From positions 1 through 14,439 of the forward strand of contig JAEXSY010000064.1 in NCBI GenBank assembly GCA_023440105.1: 14,439 nt of DNA, written 5' to 3'. Within the stretch, counting starts at the first letter, position 1, and every line of letters begins with the position of its first letter. Of this stretch, positions 7,101-13,870 are shown one piece after another. This DNA comes from Bacillota bacterium. Lineage in GTDB: Bacteria; Bacillota; Clostridia; Clostridiales; Clostridiaceae. The notes below the pieces were generated by a model that was given only the letters and a program-made list of their open reading frames with translations, was not told the origin of the DNA and searched no databases. A program made the position numbers and the translations under genes.

Positions 7101-7328
7101 TTATTGGTTTTCATTATTGTTGTATGGGTTGTTGTAGCCTGGGTCTTCGGGGATTATTATGGCGCAGACTATATATGCCACTAGGCCTCCAAAGCCTAAG
7201 CTCATAATTGTGAGAAGTACCCATAGGAGTCTTATTAGTGTGGGGTCTGTGCCAAAGTATTCTCCAATTCCTCCGCATACACCTGATAGCATCTTATTTA
7301 CTCTGGATTTGTAAAGCTTCTTGTTCAA
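7101..7328 (-). CDS. Small PspC-domain membrane protein
   Basis: This 75-residue protein is almost entirely a PspC domain. It has NKKLYKSRVNKMLSGVCGGIGEYFGTDPTLIRLLWVLL, then a hydrophobic segment (about 30-57), then a short Asn/Tyr-rich tail YNNPYNNNENQ. In proteobacteria PspC is an envelope-stress regulator; stand-alone versions in Firmicutes have no agreed function, so only membrane location is inferred. The start chosen is TTG at 7326-7328, because AGAGGTGAT (minus strand of 7333-7341) fits the anti-Shine-Dalgarno sequence at the right distance and the resulting MNKKLYKSR is typical. The in-frame GTG at 7335-7337 lies inside that ribosome binding site. The gene is transcribed alone, against its neighbours, and interrupts the murB to rapZ gene order. 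Confidence 0.88.
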   Translation of the reverse strand: MNKKLYKSRVNKMLSGVCGGIGEYFGTDPTLIRLLWVLLTIMSLGFGGLVAYIVCAIIIPEDPGYNNPYNNNENQ

Positions 7329-7387
7329 ATTAATCACCTCTAAAAAGACTTAAATTATTATTGCAATTTATTTGATATAATAATACC

Positions 7388-7396
7388 ATTATAGCA
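7388..7396 (-). promoter_or_regulatory. Extended -10 promoter for the PspC-domain gene
   Basis: On the minus strand this reads TGCTATAAT, a perfect extended -10. No good -35 lies at 16-18 bases. Initiation near 7381 gives a leader of about 50 bases. Confidence 0.65.
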
Positions 7397-7499
7397 GAAA
7401 AGTTATTAATAGATTCCTGTAATCTCTTAATTATTCCTTAAGAGTATCTGAAGATTATGGTGTCTTCAGGTAATCGGAGTTTATTGAGAAGCAGAACCG

Positions 7500-7529
7500 T
7501 TGTAAAAAAGTAGCTTTTAAAGGTATAAT
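7500..7529 (+). promoter_or_regulatory. Promoter of the rapZ-yvcK-whiA operon
   Basis: TTGTAA (7500-7505, 4 of 6 matches to the -35 consensus) and a perfect TATAAT (7524-7529) are separated by 18 bases. Initiation near 7536 gives a leader of about 50 bases ending in the AGGAGG ribosome binding site at 7571-7576. Confidence 0.75.
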
Positions 7530-7584
7530 AAATGTGAGTTGGTAATTATATTTAGTTCAAGCAAAGCATAAGGAGGATATATAT

Positions 7585-8469
7585 TTGAGATTTATAATTG
7601 TTACAGGATTATCTGGAGCAGGGAAGAGCGAAGCGGTGAAGGCTTTAGAGGATTTAGGGTACTTTTGTGTTGATAACCTGCCTCCAACCCTTATACCAAA
7701 GTTCGCAGAGGCTTGTGTTCAAGGTGAAGGAAAGATTGAAAAGGTAGCATTAGTAAGTGATATTCGTGGTGGCTCCTTCTTTGATAGTCTTTTTCAGAGC
7801 TTGAATTATTTGAAAGATAAAAACTATAATTATGAAATACTGTTTTTAGATGCCTCCGATGAAATATTAGTAAAGCGTTTTAAGGAAACTAGAAGAAGGC
7901 ACCCACTGGCTCTTGATGGAAGAATAATTACTGGTATAGGTAATGAAAGAAACAGACTTAGAGAGGTAAGGGATAGAGCTGATTCTATAATAGATACCTC
8001 TAAGCTGGCCCCTAGGGAACTACGAGATAAAATCAATGAGCTATATGGAGATAATAATCAAATTCAGAGAAGTATTTCTATAACAGTACTCTCCTTTGGG
8101 TTTAAATATGGTATTCCTGTGGATGCTGACTTGGTGTTTGATGTTAGATTTATAGAAAATCCATTTTATATTCCTGAGCTGAAAAAATTTTCCGGCCTTG
8201 ACGAGCCAGTAAAATTATATGTAATGGAGAATCAGGAAACGAAGAAATTTATGGATAAGCTGGTAGATATGGTGAAATTCTTGATTCCCAACTATATAAA
8301 GGAGGGAAAAAGACAGCTGATAATAGCTATTGGTTGCACCGGAGGAAGGCATAGATCTGTGGCAATAGCAGGGGCTCTTAGAGGAGAGCTTATTAAGCTA
8401 GGCTACAGTGCAGGTATAGAGCACAGAGACATCAGTGAAGATGTAAATCGAGGGGCAGCGAAGCTATGA
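7585..8469 (+). CDS. rapZ: RapZ/YvcJ family nucleotide-binding protein
   Basis: This 294-residue P-loop protein is the YvcJ/RapZ type. The N-terminal Walker A is GLSGAGKS (residues 8-15). It is followed by YFCVDNLPPTLIPKF, LFLDASDEILVKRFKETRRRHPL (about 86-108), SFGFKYGIPVDADLVFDVRFIENPFY (about 170-195), and the C-terminal GCTGGRHRSVAIA (250-262) and HRDISEDVNR. In E. coli RapZ is an RNA-binding adaptor controlling GlmS synthesis. In Bacillus YvcJ hydrolyses GTP and its role is less clear, so a link to amino-sugar supply is inference here. The TTG start at 7585 is supported by AGGAGG 8 bases upstream and the typical MRFIIVTGLSGAGKS beginning. The stop overlaps the yvcK start in ATGA (8466-8469), so the two are translationally coupled. 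Confidence 0.96.
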   Translation: MRFIIVTGLSGAGKSEAVKALEDLGYFCVDNLPPTLIPKFAEACVQGEGKIEKVALVSDIRGGSFFDSLFQSLNYLKDKNYNYEILFLDASDEILVKRFKETRRRHPLALDGRIITGIGNERNRLREVRDRADSIIDTSKLAPRELRDKINELYGDNNQIQRSISITVLSFGFKYGIPVDADLVFDVRFIENPFYIPELKKFSGLDEPVKLYVMENQETKKFMDKLVDMVKFLIPNYIKEGKRQLIIAIGCTGGRHRSVAIAGALRGELIKLGYSAGIEHRDISEDVNRGAAKL

Positions 8470-9797
8470 GGATATGGGAATGGTTAAGACCAGGTATAAA
8501 GGTGAAGAGATGGATTTTTCTTGCATTACTTGGTATACTCCTTATTGTCATTAGTATTATCGGACTGGTTTATTATAGAGATTATGGCTTAGGGCATATA
8601 GCTTTTTGGGGCATAGTAAATCTTATTGGTGGATTTATAATTTATGTGTCCGGTGTTGGTGGGCTTAGATCTATCGTATCCCTTATTAACAAGGGATATT
8701 TAAAACTGAGCTTAGATAAGAATAATGTTGAAAACCTAATATATGAAAAAAGATTGTTAATACAGGGACCGAAAATTGTGGTTATAGGTGGCGGTACAGG
8801 TCTTTCAACTATGTTGAGGGGGTTAAAGTATTATACCTCCAATATTACAGCCATAGTTACAGTAGCTGATGATGGTGGTAGCTCTGGGGATTTAAGAGAG
8901 GATCTTGGAATGCTGGCACCGGGGGATATAAGAAACTGTATCCTGGCTTTAGCAGATACAGAGCCTCTTATGGAGGAGCTTTTGCAATATAGGTTTACTG
9001 ATGGAAGGCTCAAGAATCATAGCTTTGGAAACCTATTTTTAGCTGCAATGGATGGAATCTCAGATAATTTCGAAGATGCAGTACAAAAAATGAGCTCTGT
9101 TTTAGCTGTTACAGGTAAGGTGCTTCCTGTTACCTTAGATGATATGAAGCTGAAGGCTAGGTTTAAGAATGGAAGTATTGTAGAAGGGGAATCTATTATT
9201 CCCAAAGAAGCTGTAGCACAGGGAACCAGTATAGAAAAAATGATGATTATACCTGAGGAAGCAAAGGCACTTCCTGATGCCATAGAGGCAATAATGGATG
9301 CTGATGCTGTAATCATAGGGCCAGGGAGCCTTTACACCTCTATAATACCAAATTTATTGGTAAAGGATATAACTGCTGCCCTCAGAAAGAGTAATGCCTT
9401 AAAAATCTATGTGTCTAATATTATGACTCAGCCAGGAGAAAGTGATGGTTTTACTGCTGCTGACCATGTTAAAGCAATTATGGATCACTCCCATAAAGAT
9501 ATAATAGATTATGTTATTGGTAACGTGGAACCCTTAGGTAGGGAACTGAGAGAGAGGTATTTGAAGGAAGGCTCTACCTTGGTAACCTTTGATAGGAGAG
9601 AGCTGGAAAAGCTAGGAGTAGAGATTATTGAGGCTAATCTTGTTAAAGTAAAAAAAGATCTAGTAAGACATGATGCAGACTATTTAGCAAGGGTTCTTGC
9701 TGAGACCATTATGGAGAAAAAGCTATTATATGATAAGAAGAGGATATTAGAATATATGTATTTATCAGAAAGAATAAGAACTTCAAAAACACATTAG
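8466..9797 (+). CDS. yvcK: YvcK/CuvA family gluconeogenesis and cell-envelope factor, membrane-anchored form
   Basis: YvcK proteins have a CofD-like Rossmann fold. In Bacillus the protein is needed for growth and correct PBP1 placement on gluconeogenic carbon sources and binds UDP-sugars. The core begins at PKIVVIGGGTGLSTMLRGLK (from residue 102; GGGTG at 108-112). It continues with TVADDGGSSGDLREDLGMLAPGDIRNC (about 131-158), NHSFGNLFLAAM, and IIGPGSLYTSIIPNLL. At 443 residues it exceeds the Bacillus protein (about 317). The extra length includes an N-terminal stretch with two hydrophobic segments (about 15-36 and 45-68), so this form is probably tethered to the membrane; the C-terminus is also extended. 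The start ATG overlaps the rapZ stop. Such membrane-bearing versions occur in clostridia as far as I recall. Catalytic activity is not assumed. Confidence 0.94.
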   Translation: MRIWEWLRPGIKVKRWIFLALLGILLIVISIIGLVYYRDYGLGHIAFWGIVNLIGGFIIYVSGVGGLRSIVSLINKGYLKLSLDKNNVENLIYEKRLLIQGPKIVVIGGGTGLSTMLRGLKYYTSNITAIVTVADDGGSSGDLREDLGMLAPGDIRNCILALADTEPLMEELLQYRFTDGRLKNHSFGNLFLAAMDGISDNFEDAVQKMSSVLAVTGKVLPVTLDDMKLKARFKNGSIVEGESIIPKEAVAQGTSIEKMMIIPEEAKALPDAIEAIMDADAVIIGPGSLYTSIIPNLLVKDITAALRKSNALKIYVSNIMTQPGESDGFTAADHVKAIMDHSHKDIIDYVIGNVEPLGRELRERYLKEGSTLVTFDRRELEKLGVEIIEANLVKVKKDLVRHDADYLARVLAETIMEKKLLYDKKRILEYMYLSERIRTSKTH

Positions 9798-9813
9798 TGA
9801 GGAAGGAGGACCT

Positions 9814-10758
9814 ATGTCATTTTCATCTAAAGTTAAGGGAGAAATTTGCAGGCATACAGATTTAACTAAAGAAGAAGCTCTGGCAGCTATATCAGCTATA
9901 ATGAAGGTTAGTGGGACTCTTTCCTTTAGTGGTAAAGCTCTTAATTTTAGGGTAACCACAGAGAATCCTGCCAGTGCTAGGATGATATTTTCTTTGTTAA
10001 AGGAACATTTTAATATTCATGCAAAGCTTATGGTTAAAAAGAGCAATTCTTTAAAAAAGAACAATCTTTATATGGTATTGATAGAAGAAAATATGGGAGT
10101 TAGAGGTCTCTTATTAGAGGCTGGAATTTTGGCTGAGGAGGATAACCTTATATCCCTGGATTACAGAATAAATAAGAGACTATTAATCAATGAGGACTGT
10201 AAAAAGATATATATCAGAGGAGCTTTTATTGGTGGTGGAAGCATCAGTAATCCTGAAAAGACCTATCATCTAGAGTTTGTAACCCATAATAATGAGTATG
10301 CAGAGGATTTATCTTCTCTTATTAACAGCTTTGGACTTAACTCTAAGGTTATTCAGAGAAAAAGCAGCTATATTGTATATATAAAAGAAGGAGAGCAGAT
10401 TGTAGATCTATTAAATATTATTGGAGCCCATTCTTCTCTATTAGAGCTGGAAAATATAAGAATAATGAAGGAAATGAGAAATAATGTTAATCGCTTAGTT
10501 AATTGCGAAACTGCAAACTTGAGTAAAACAGTAAATGCAGCCATAAGACAGGTGGAAAGCATAAAGCTCATTCAAAGGGAGATAGGTCTTGCAAGACTTC
10601 CTAAAAACCTAAGAGAAATCGCTGAGTTAAGACTAAATTACCCTGATGAGTCCTTAAAGGAATTAGGAGAAATGCTAAGTCCTCCCGTTGGGAAATCAGG
10701 TATTAATCACAGGCTTAGAAAAATTGAAAAAATAGCAGAGGAACTGAGAAAAAGTTAA
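9814..10758 (+). CDS. whiA: WhiA, sporulation/cell-division regulator
   Basis: WhiA is a DNA-binding protein related to LAGLIDADG homing endonucleases. In Streptomyces it is a sporulation transcription factor; in Bacillus it affects division and chromosome segregation. The 314 residues contain the N-terminal WhiA segment (SFSSKVKGEICRH), a degenerate LAGLIDADG-like region with GAFIGGGSISNPEKTYHLEF (about 136-155) lacking the acidic pair of active nucleases, and a C-terminal helix-turn-helix: NCETANLSKTVNAAIRQVE then LREIAELRLNYPDESLKELGEMLSPPVGKSGINHRLRKIEKIA. The AAGGAGGACC ribosome binding site precedes the ATG. It follows yvcK by 16 bases in the conserved rapZ-yvcK-whiA order. Bacillus has crh next; here an HAD phosphatase follows. 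Confidence 0.96.
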   Translation: MSFSSKVKGEICRHTDLTKEEALAAISAIMKVSGTLSFSGKALNFRVTTENPASARMIFSLLKEHFNIHAKLMVKKSNSLKKNNLYMVLIEENMGVRGLLLEAGILAEEDNLISLDYRINKRLLINEDCKKIYIRGAFIGGGSISNPEKTYHLEFVTHNNEYAEDLSSLINSFGLNSKVIQRKSSYIVYIKEGEQIVDLLNIIGAHSSLLELENIRIMKEMRNNVNRLVNCETANLSKTVNAAIRQVESIKLIQREIGLARLPKNLREIAELRLNYPDESLKELGEMLSPPVGKSGINHRLRKIEKIAEELRKS

Positions 10759-10775
10759 TAACAAAGGAGATTATT

Positions 10776-11423
10776 ATGGTAGATATAAAGGCGTGTTTAT
10801 TTGATTTAGATGGGGTTATTGTTGATACTGCTAAATATCATTATTTAGCCTGGAAAAGGTTGGCCGATGAATTAGGCTTTCAGTTTACCAAGGAAGATAA
10901 CGAGAGGCTAAAAGGAGTAAGTAGAATGGCTTCTTTAGATATCCTTCTTTCCATAGGTGGAATAGATGTCAGTGATAAAGAGAAGGAAGAGATGGCGGCA
11001 AAAAAGAATCAGTGGTATGTAGATTATATTACAAAGCTTAAAGAGGAAGAGATTCTACCTGGAGTAAAGGAGTTTTTAACTACCTTAAGAGAAAATGGTA
11101 TTAAAATCGCTTTAGGCTCTGCTTCTAAAAATTCTATGATTATATTAGAAAATTTAAAGCTTATGGATTATTTTGATGCAATCGTTGATGGGAATAAAGT
11201 GTCCAAGGCAAAGCCTGACCCAGAGGTGTTTCTTCTAGGTGCTAAGGAGCTTTCTGTAAGTCCTTCAGAAGCTGTGGTCTTTGAGGATGCAGAGGCAGGG
11301 ATAGAGGCTGCAAAGAGAGCTGGGATGAGGGCTATAGGTATAGGTTCTCCTTCTATTCTTAAAGAGGCTGATAAGGTGCTTCCTGGCTTTGAGGGAGTAG
11401 GTTTAGAAATTCTGGATTTTTAA
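10776..11423 (+). CDS. pgmB: HAD-superfamily hydrolase, probable beta-phosphoglucomutase
   Basis: This 215-residue protein has the HAD core with a helical cap. Motif I is FDLDGVIVDTAKYHYLAWKRLA, with nucleophile Asp10 and general acid/base Asp12. The cap carries LKGVSRMASLDILL, close to the KGVSREDSL of beta-phosphoglucomutases. Motif II is GSASKNS, motif III the Lys in SKAKPDPEVF, and motif IV VVFEDAEAGIEAAKRAGM. The enzyme interconverts beta-glucose 1-phosphate and glucose 6-phosphate, normally downstream of maltose or trehalose phosphorylases; none lies nearby. AAGGAG precedes the ATG, and it lies 17 bases after whiA, before a terminator, so it is probably the last gene of the rapZ operon. 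Substrate specificity within the HAD family remains an inference from motifs. Confidence 0.85.
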   Translation: MVDIKACLFDLDGVIVDTAKYHYLAWKRLADELGFQFTKEDNERLKGVSRMASLDILLSIGGIDVSDKEKEEMAAKKNQWYVDYITKLKEEEILPGVKEFLTTLRENGIKIALGSASKNSMIILENLKLMDYFDAIVDGNKVSKAKPDPEVFLLGAKELSVSPSEAVVFEDAEAGIEAAKRAGMRAIGIGSPSILKEADKVLPGFEGVGLEILDF

Positions 11424-11446
11424 GGGAAAAATTCATTTTGAAATAA

Positions 11447-11489
11447 AAAATCACAGCTTGAATTCTATTAAGCTGTGATTTTATATTTA
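11447..11489. terminator. Bidirectional terminator between pgmB and the convergent minus-strand gene
   Basis: A perfect 13-bp stem AAAATCACAGCTT (11447-11459) / AAGCTGTGATTTT (11470-11482) has a 10-base loop. T-rich sequence follows on both strands (TTTTATATTT on plus; TTTTTTATTT on minus). Confidence 0.93.
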
Positions 11490-12101
11490 ATATCCAATAT
11501 ATCGTAAAAAAAGTTTTCTGAAGTGTCCCAGGGTACCGGAAACGATTTTAATTGCATTTTGCTTTTTGAAGAAATCATCATCGGCAGGGAGTACTTCTTC
11601 TATATATTCCTTAAAGCTACCCTCATAAATTACATTGCTGGAAAGCTTGTATTCCAATTCTTTTATATTATAGACCCCTTCTATGCCTAAGATTGAAGTA
11701 GTAAAATCCAGACAGGTATAGGCATCTTCAATATTTATCCTCTTATGAAATAATGATGATACAGCACTAAAGCTATTATAAATTTTTGTATGCTTGTCTT
11801 CGACAAAAGCCATGAGCTTTTTTTGAAATGCTGCGTAGGATAAATCATCCATGGCTATTTCGCATACCTTTATATTGACATCCTCTCCCATAAGAAGGTA
11901 TCTAGCAGGATTTTCTACTATGAAGCCTCCAGCTAAGGGGGAATTAATATGATATCTTCCGAAGGAATACATTACGGAAAGCTCTCTGTCTGTGGATATA
12001 GAAACATGGTTATACTTATTATGAGTTAATGTTCTTATAAGCCTACCCATGGTTGTCTTTGTTTCAGAGAAGACGATGTATATATTTTTTTCTATCTTCA
12101 T
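11487..12101 (-). CDS. Putative permuted papain-fold (YiiX/NlpC-P60-like) protein
   Basis: This 204-residue protein has no signal peptide or clear membrane segment. Two conserved-looking blocks suggest a circularly permuted NlpC/P60 (LRAT/YiiX-like) cysteine hydrolase: NKYNHVSIS, with a candidate catalytic His32, and EDAYTCLDFTTSIL, with a candidate nucleophile Cys130. Between them is MYSFGRYHINSPLAGGFIVE, a pattern I associate with uncharacterised clostridial proteins. In a permuted fold His precedes Cys, as seen. The substrate could be peptide, amide or lipid and cannot be named. AAGGTGAG lies upstream of the ATG at 12101. The gene is monocistronic, convergent to pgmB and divergent from dnaE. 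Assignment to the superfamily is moderate; the gene itself is secure. Confidence 0.8.
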   Translation of the reverse strand: MKIEKNIYIVFSETKTTMGRLIRTLTHNKYNHVSISTDRELSVMYSFGRYHINSPLAGGFIVENPARYLLMGEDVNIKVCEIAMDDLSYAAFQKKLMAFVEDKHTKIYNSFSAVSSLFHKRINIEDAYTCLDFTTSILGIEGVYNIKELEYKLSSNVIYEGSFKEYIEEVLPADDDFFKKQNAIKIVSGTLGHFRKLFLRYIGY

Positions 12102-12154
12102 AAATTCTCACCTTTTTAAATTATAGTGTTTTACACTAAAGATAATAATGTTAA

Positions 12155-12163
12155 ATTATAGCA
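12155..12163 (-). promoter_or_regulatory. Extended -10 promoter for the minus-strand putative hydrolase
   Basis: On the minus strand this reads TGCTATAAT. No strong -35 is present. Initiation near 12148 gives a leader of about 47 bases, which contains a 6-bp inverted repeat TAGTGT / ACACTA (12124-12129 / 12133-12138) and the ribosome binding site. Confidence 0.55.
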
Positions 12164-12268
12164 TATTGTTAATAAAAAGTGTACATTTTTTTAAATATTA
12201 ATAAATTAAGCAGTTTTGAGTTTGTGTTTGAGTAAAGGATAGATAATGCAAATTACCTTAAGAAGTCT

Positions 12269-12274
12269 TATAAT
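12269..12274 (+). promoter_or_regulatory. Possible -10 element for dnaE
   Basis: A perfect TATAAT lies 83 bases before the dnaE start codon but without a convincing -35. TATACT at 12309-12314 is an alternative. The AT-rich region 12164-12340 has no other recognisable feature. Confidence 0.3.
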
Positions 12275-12356
12275 GGTTATATGATATTTAAATAAAAATG
12301 TATTTAATTATACTGTTTTTAAGTAGTATATTATTTTAATTGAAAGGAGTGATTTC

Positions 12357-13586
12357 TTGCAGGATAAAAAATTCACTCATCTTCATCTCCACACAGAGTA
12401 TTCCCTTTTAGATGGTTCGGGAAAGATTTCAAAAATAATAGAAAGAGCCAAGGAGCTGGGGATGGAGAGCATTGCTATAACTGACCATGGGGTCATGTAT
12501 GGCTGTGTAGACTTCTATAAGGAAGCAAAGGCACAAGGGATAAAGCCTATCTTAGGCTGTGAAATATACGTTGCAGCTAAATCTCTTTATAAGAAGGATG
12601 CCAATGATAAGGATAATGAAACCTATCATTTAGTGCTTCTTGTAAAAAACAATCAGGGCTATGAGAATTTAATGAAGATAGTAAGTAAGGCTTCTATAGA
12701 TGGGTTTTATTATAAGCCCAGGGTTGACCATGAATTGCTAAGGGAGCATAGTGATGGACTAATTGCCTTGAGTGCCTGCCTAGGAGGAGAGGTTCAGAGC
12801 TACATAAATAGAGGAAGTATAGAAAAGGCCAAGGAAACAGCCCTATTATATAAGGATATTTTTACTGAGGGCTTTTATCTTGAGCTTCAGGACCATGGCA
12901 TAGAGGATCAGAGGAAGGTAAATAAAGTTCTTATAGATCTTTCAAAGGAGCTTGATATCCCTCTCATAGCCACCAATGATGTTCACTACATTCGGCAGGA
13001 AGACAACGTATCTCATGACATTCTTCTCTGTATACAAACAGGTAAGACCATAGAGGAAGAAAATAGAATGAGATATCCTTCCGATCAGTTTTACCTTAAG
13101 TCCCCGGAAGAGATGTGGGAGCTATTTTCCTACATCCCAGAGGCCCTAGAGAATACACAAAAAATAGCAGAGCAGTGCAATTTTGATTATGAATTTCACG
13201 TATCAAAGCTCCCCAAATTCCCACTTCCTGAGGGCACAGATTCCTATGAATATTTAAGGGAGGTCTGCTATAAGGGAGTAATAGACAGATATCCTGTATT
13301 TGAGAGTCTCAGGGGGAATGCCTTCTCTCTAGAAGAAACGAATACCCTGGCAGAGTCTTCGGAGGAAGCGTCACGTATCCTGGAGAGGTTAGAATACGAG
13401 CTTAACATAATTAAACAGATGGGCTACGTAGACTACTTCCTAATCGTCTGGGACTTTATTAGGTTTGCTAATGAGAAGGGGATACCTACGGGACCTGGCC
13501 GTGGATCGGCCGCTGGTGCTATTGTGGCATATGCCTTAGGAATAACAAAAATTGATCCTATTGAATATAGTTTGATCTTTGAGCGT
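12357..13586 (+). CDS. dnaE: DnaE, DNA polymerase III alpha subunit, exon 1
   Basis: Exon 1 gives the first 410 residues of the replicative polymerase DnaE. The TTG start is set by AAAGGAGTGAT (12343-12353). The N-terminal PHP domain shows FTHLHLHTEYSLLDG (6-20), with the metal-ligand type His residues, and AITDHGVMYG (40-49). The palm begins with LNIIKQMGYVDYFLIVWDFIRFA and GPGRGSAAG (379-387). The exon ends after codon 410, the Arg of IDPIEYSLIFER, exactly at a codon boundary. Read on without splicing, the frame adds only Glu-Leu-Arg-Cys-Ala-Leu and stops at TAA 13605-13607. The protein would then lack every catalytic Asp. A standard gene call would therefore report a false 416-residue protein. 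The full coding sequence is the join of 12357-13586 with 13871 onward. Confidence 0.96.
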
Positions 13587-13870
13587 GAACTAAGATGCGC
13601 TCTTTAAATTGGGTGAATTGCTGGAAAGCTAAACTTTTTAAAAGCATGTTAATCAGCAGCCAAGTCTGGGAACGGCGTTATGTACCAGAAAGGTTCAGAG
13701 ACTAGAGAGATGAGAAGCTAATCAATAATTCTCTCCACGAGCGCCCAACATATTGAATAAATCTATTCAATATGATGATATAGTCCAATCTGAGATAGAA
13801 ATGACTATCTGATGAAAATGGGGGAAACCTCCAGAGCATGGAATAAAGAGTCCATGGATAATAACCAATG
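13587..13870 (+). ncRNA. Group I self-splicing intron in dnaE (subgroup IA-like, no ORF)
   Basis: This 284-base insert shows the group I fold in order. P1: exon GAGCGU (13581-13586) pairs with GCGCUC (13597-13602), with the last exon U in a U-G wobble. P10: UAAGA (13591-13595) pairs with UCUUA of exon 2 (13872-13876). P3: UUGGGUG (13609-13615) / CGCCCAA (13742-13748). P4: UUGCUG (13618-13623) / CAGCAG (13654-13659). P6a: UCUGG / CCAGA (13665-13669 / 13685-13689). P7: GACUA (13700-13704) / UAGUC (13781-13785). P7.1: GAGAGA / UCUCUC (13705-13710 / 13730-13735). P8: 10 bp (13750-13759 / 13764-13773). P9-type hairpins: 13793-13810, 13820-13832, 13837-13856. It ends in G (13870). The conserved segments GUUCAGAGACUA (R) and GAUAUAGUCC (S) are textbook. 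P7.1 places it in subgroup IA. P2 is missing and P5 is not clear. No endonuclease gene is present. Confidence 0.95.

Noticed and set aside
6905..7114. 69-codon minus-strand reading frame over the purine tract
   Set aside because: Low-complexity composition produced by the polypyrimidine strand; it crosses a strong terminator and overlaps the end of the PspC gene.
7335..7337. GTG as the start of the PspC-domain gene
   Set aside because: The GTG is part of the AGAGGTGAT ribosome binding site; TTG at 7326-7328 is correctly spaced and gives a typical N-terminus.
9814..10758. Active LAGLIDADG homing endonuclease that could mobilise the dnaE intron
   Set aside because: This is whiA in its conserved operon; its LAGLIDADG-like region reads GAFIGGGS without the acidic catalytic residues.
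13587..13607. dnaE as a genuine 416-residue protein or decayed pseudogene
   Set aside because: The downstream sequence continues the same protein in the correct frame with no further lesions, and the junction is exactly that expected for group I splicing.
13587..13870. Intein, group II intron, insertion sequence or riboswitch-controlled ribozyme as the explanation of the dnaE interruption
   Set aside because: An intein needs an open frame, but a stop comes after six codons. Group II 5' GUGYG and 3' AY ends and domain V are absent. There are no transposase, inverted ends or target duplications. I saw no c-di-GMP or other aptamer motif next to the intron core.
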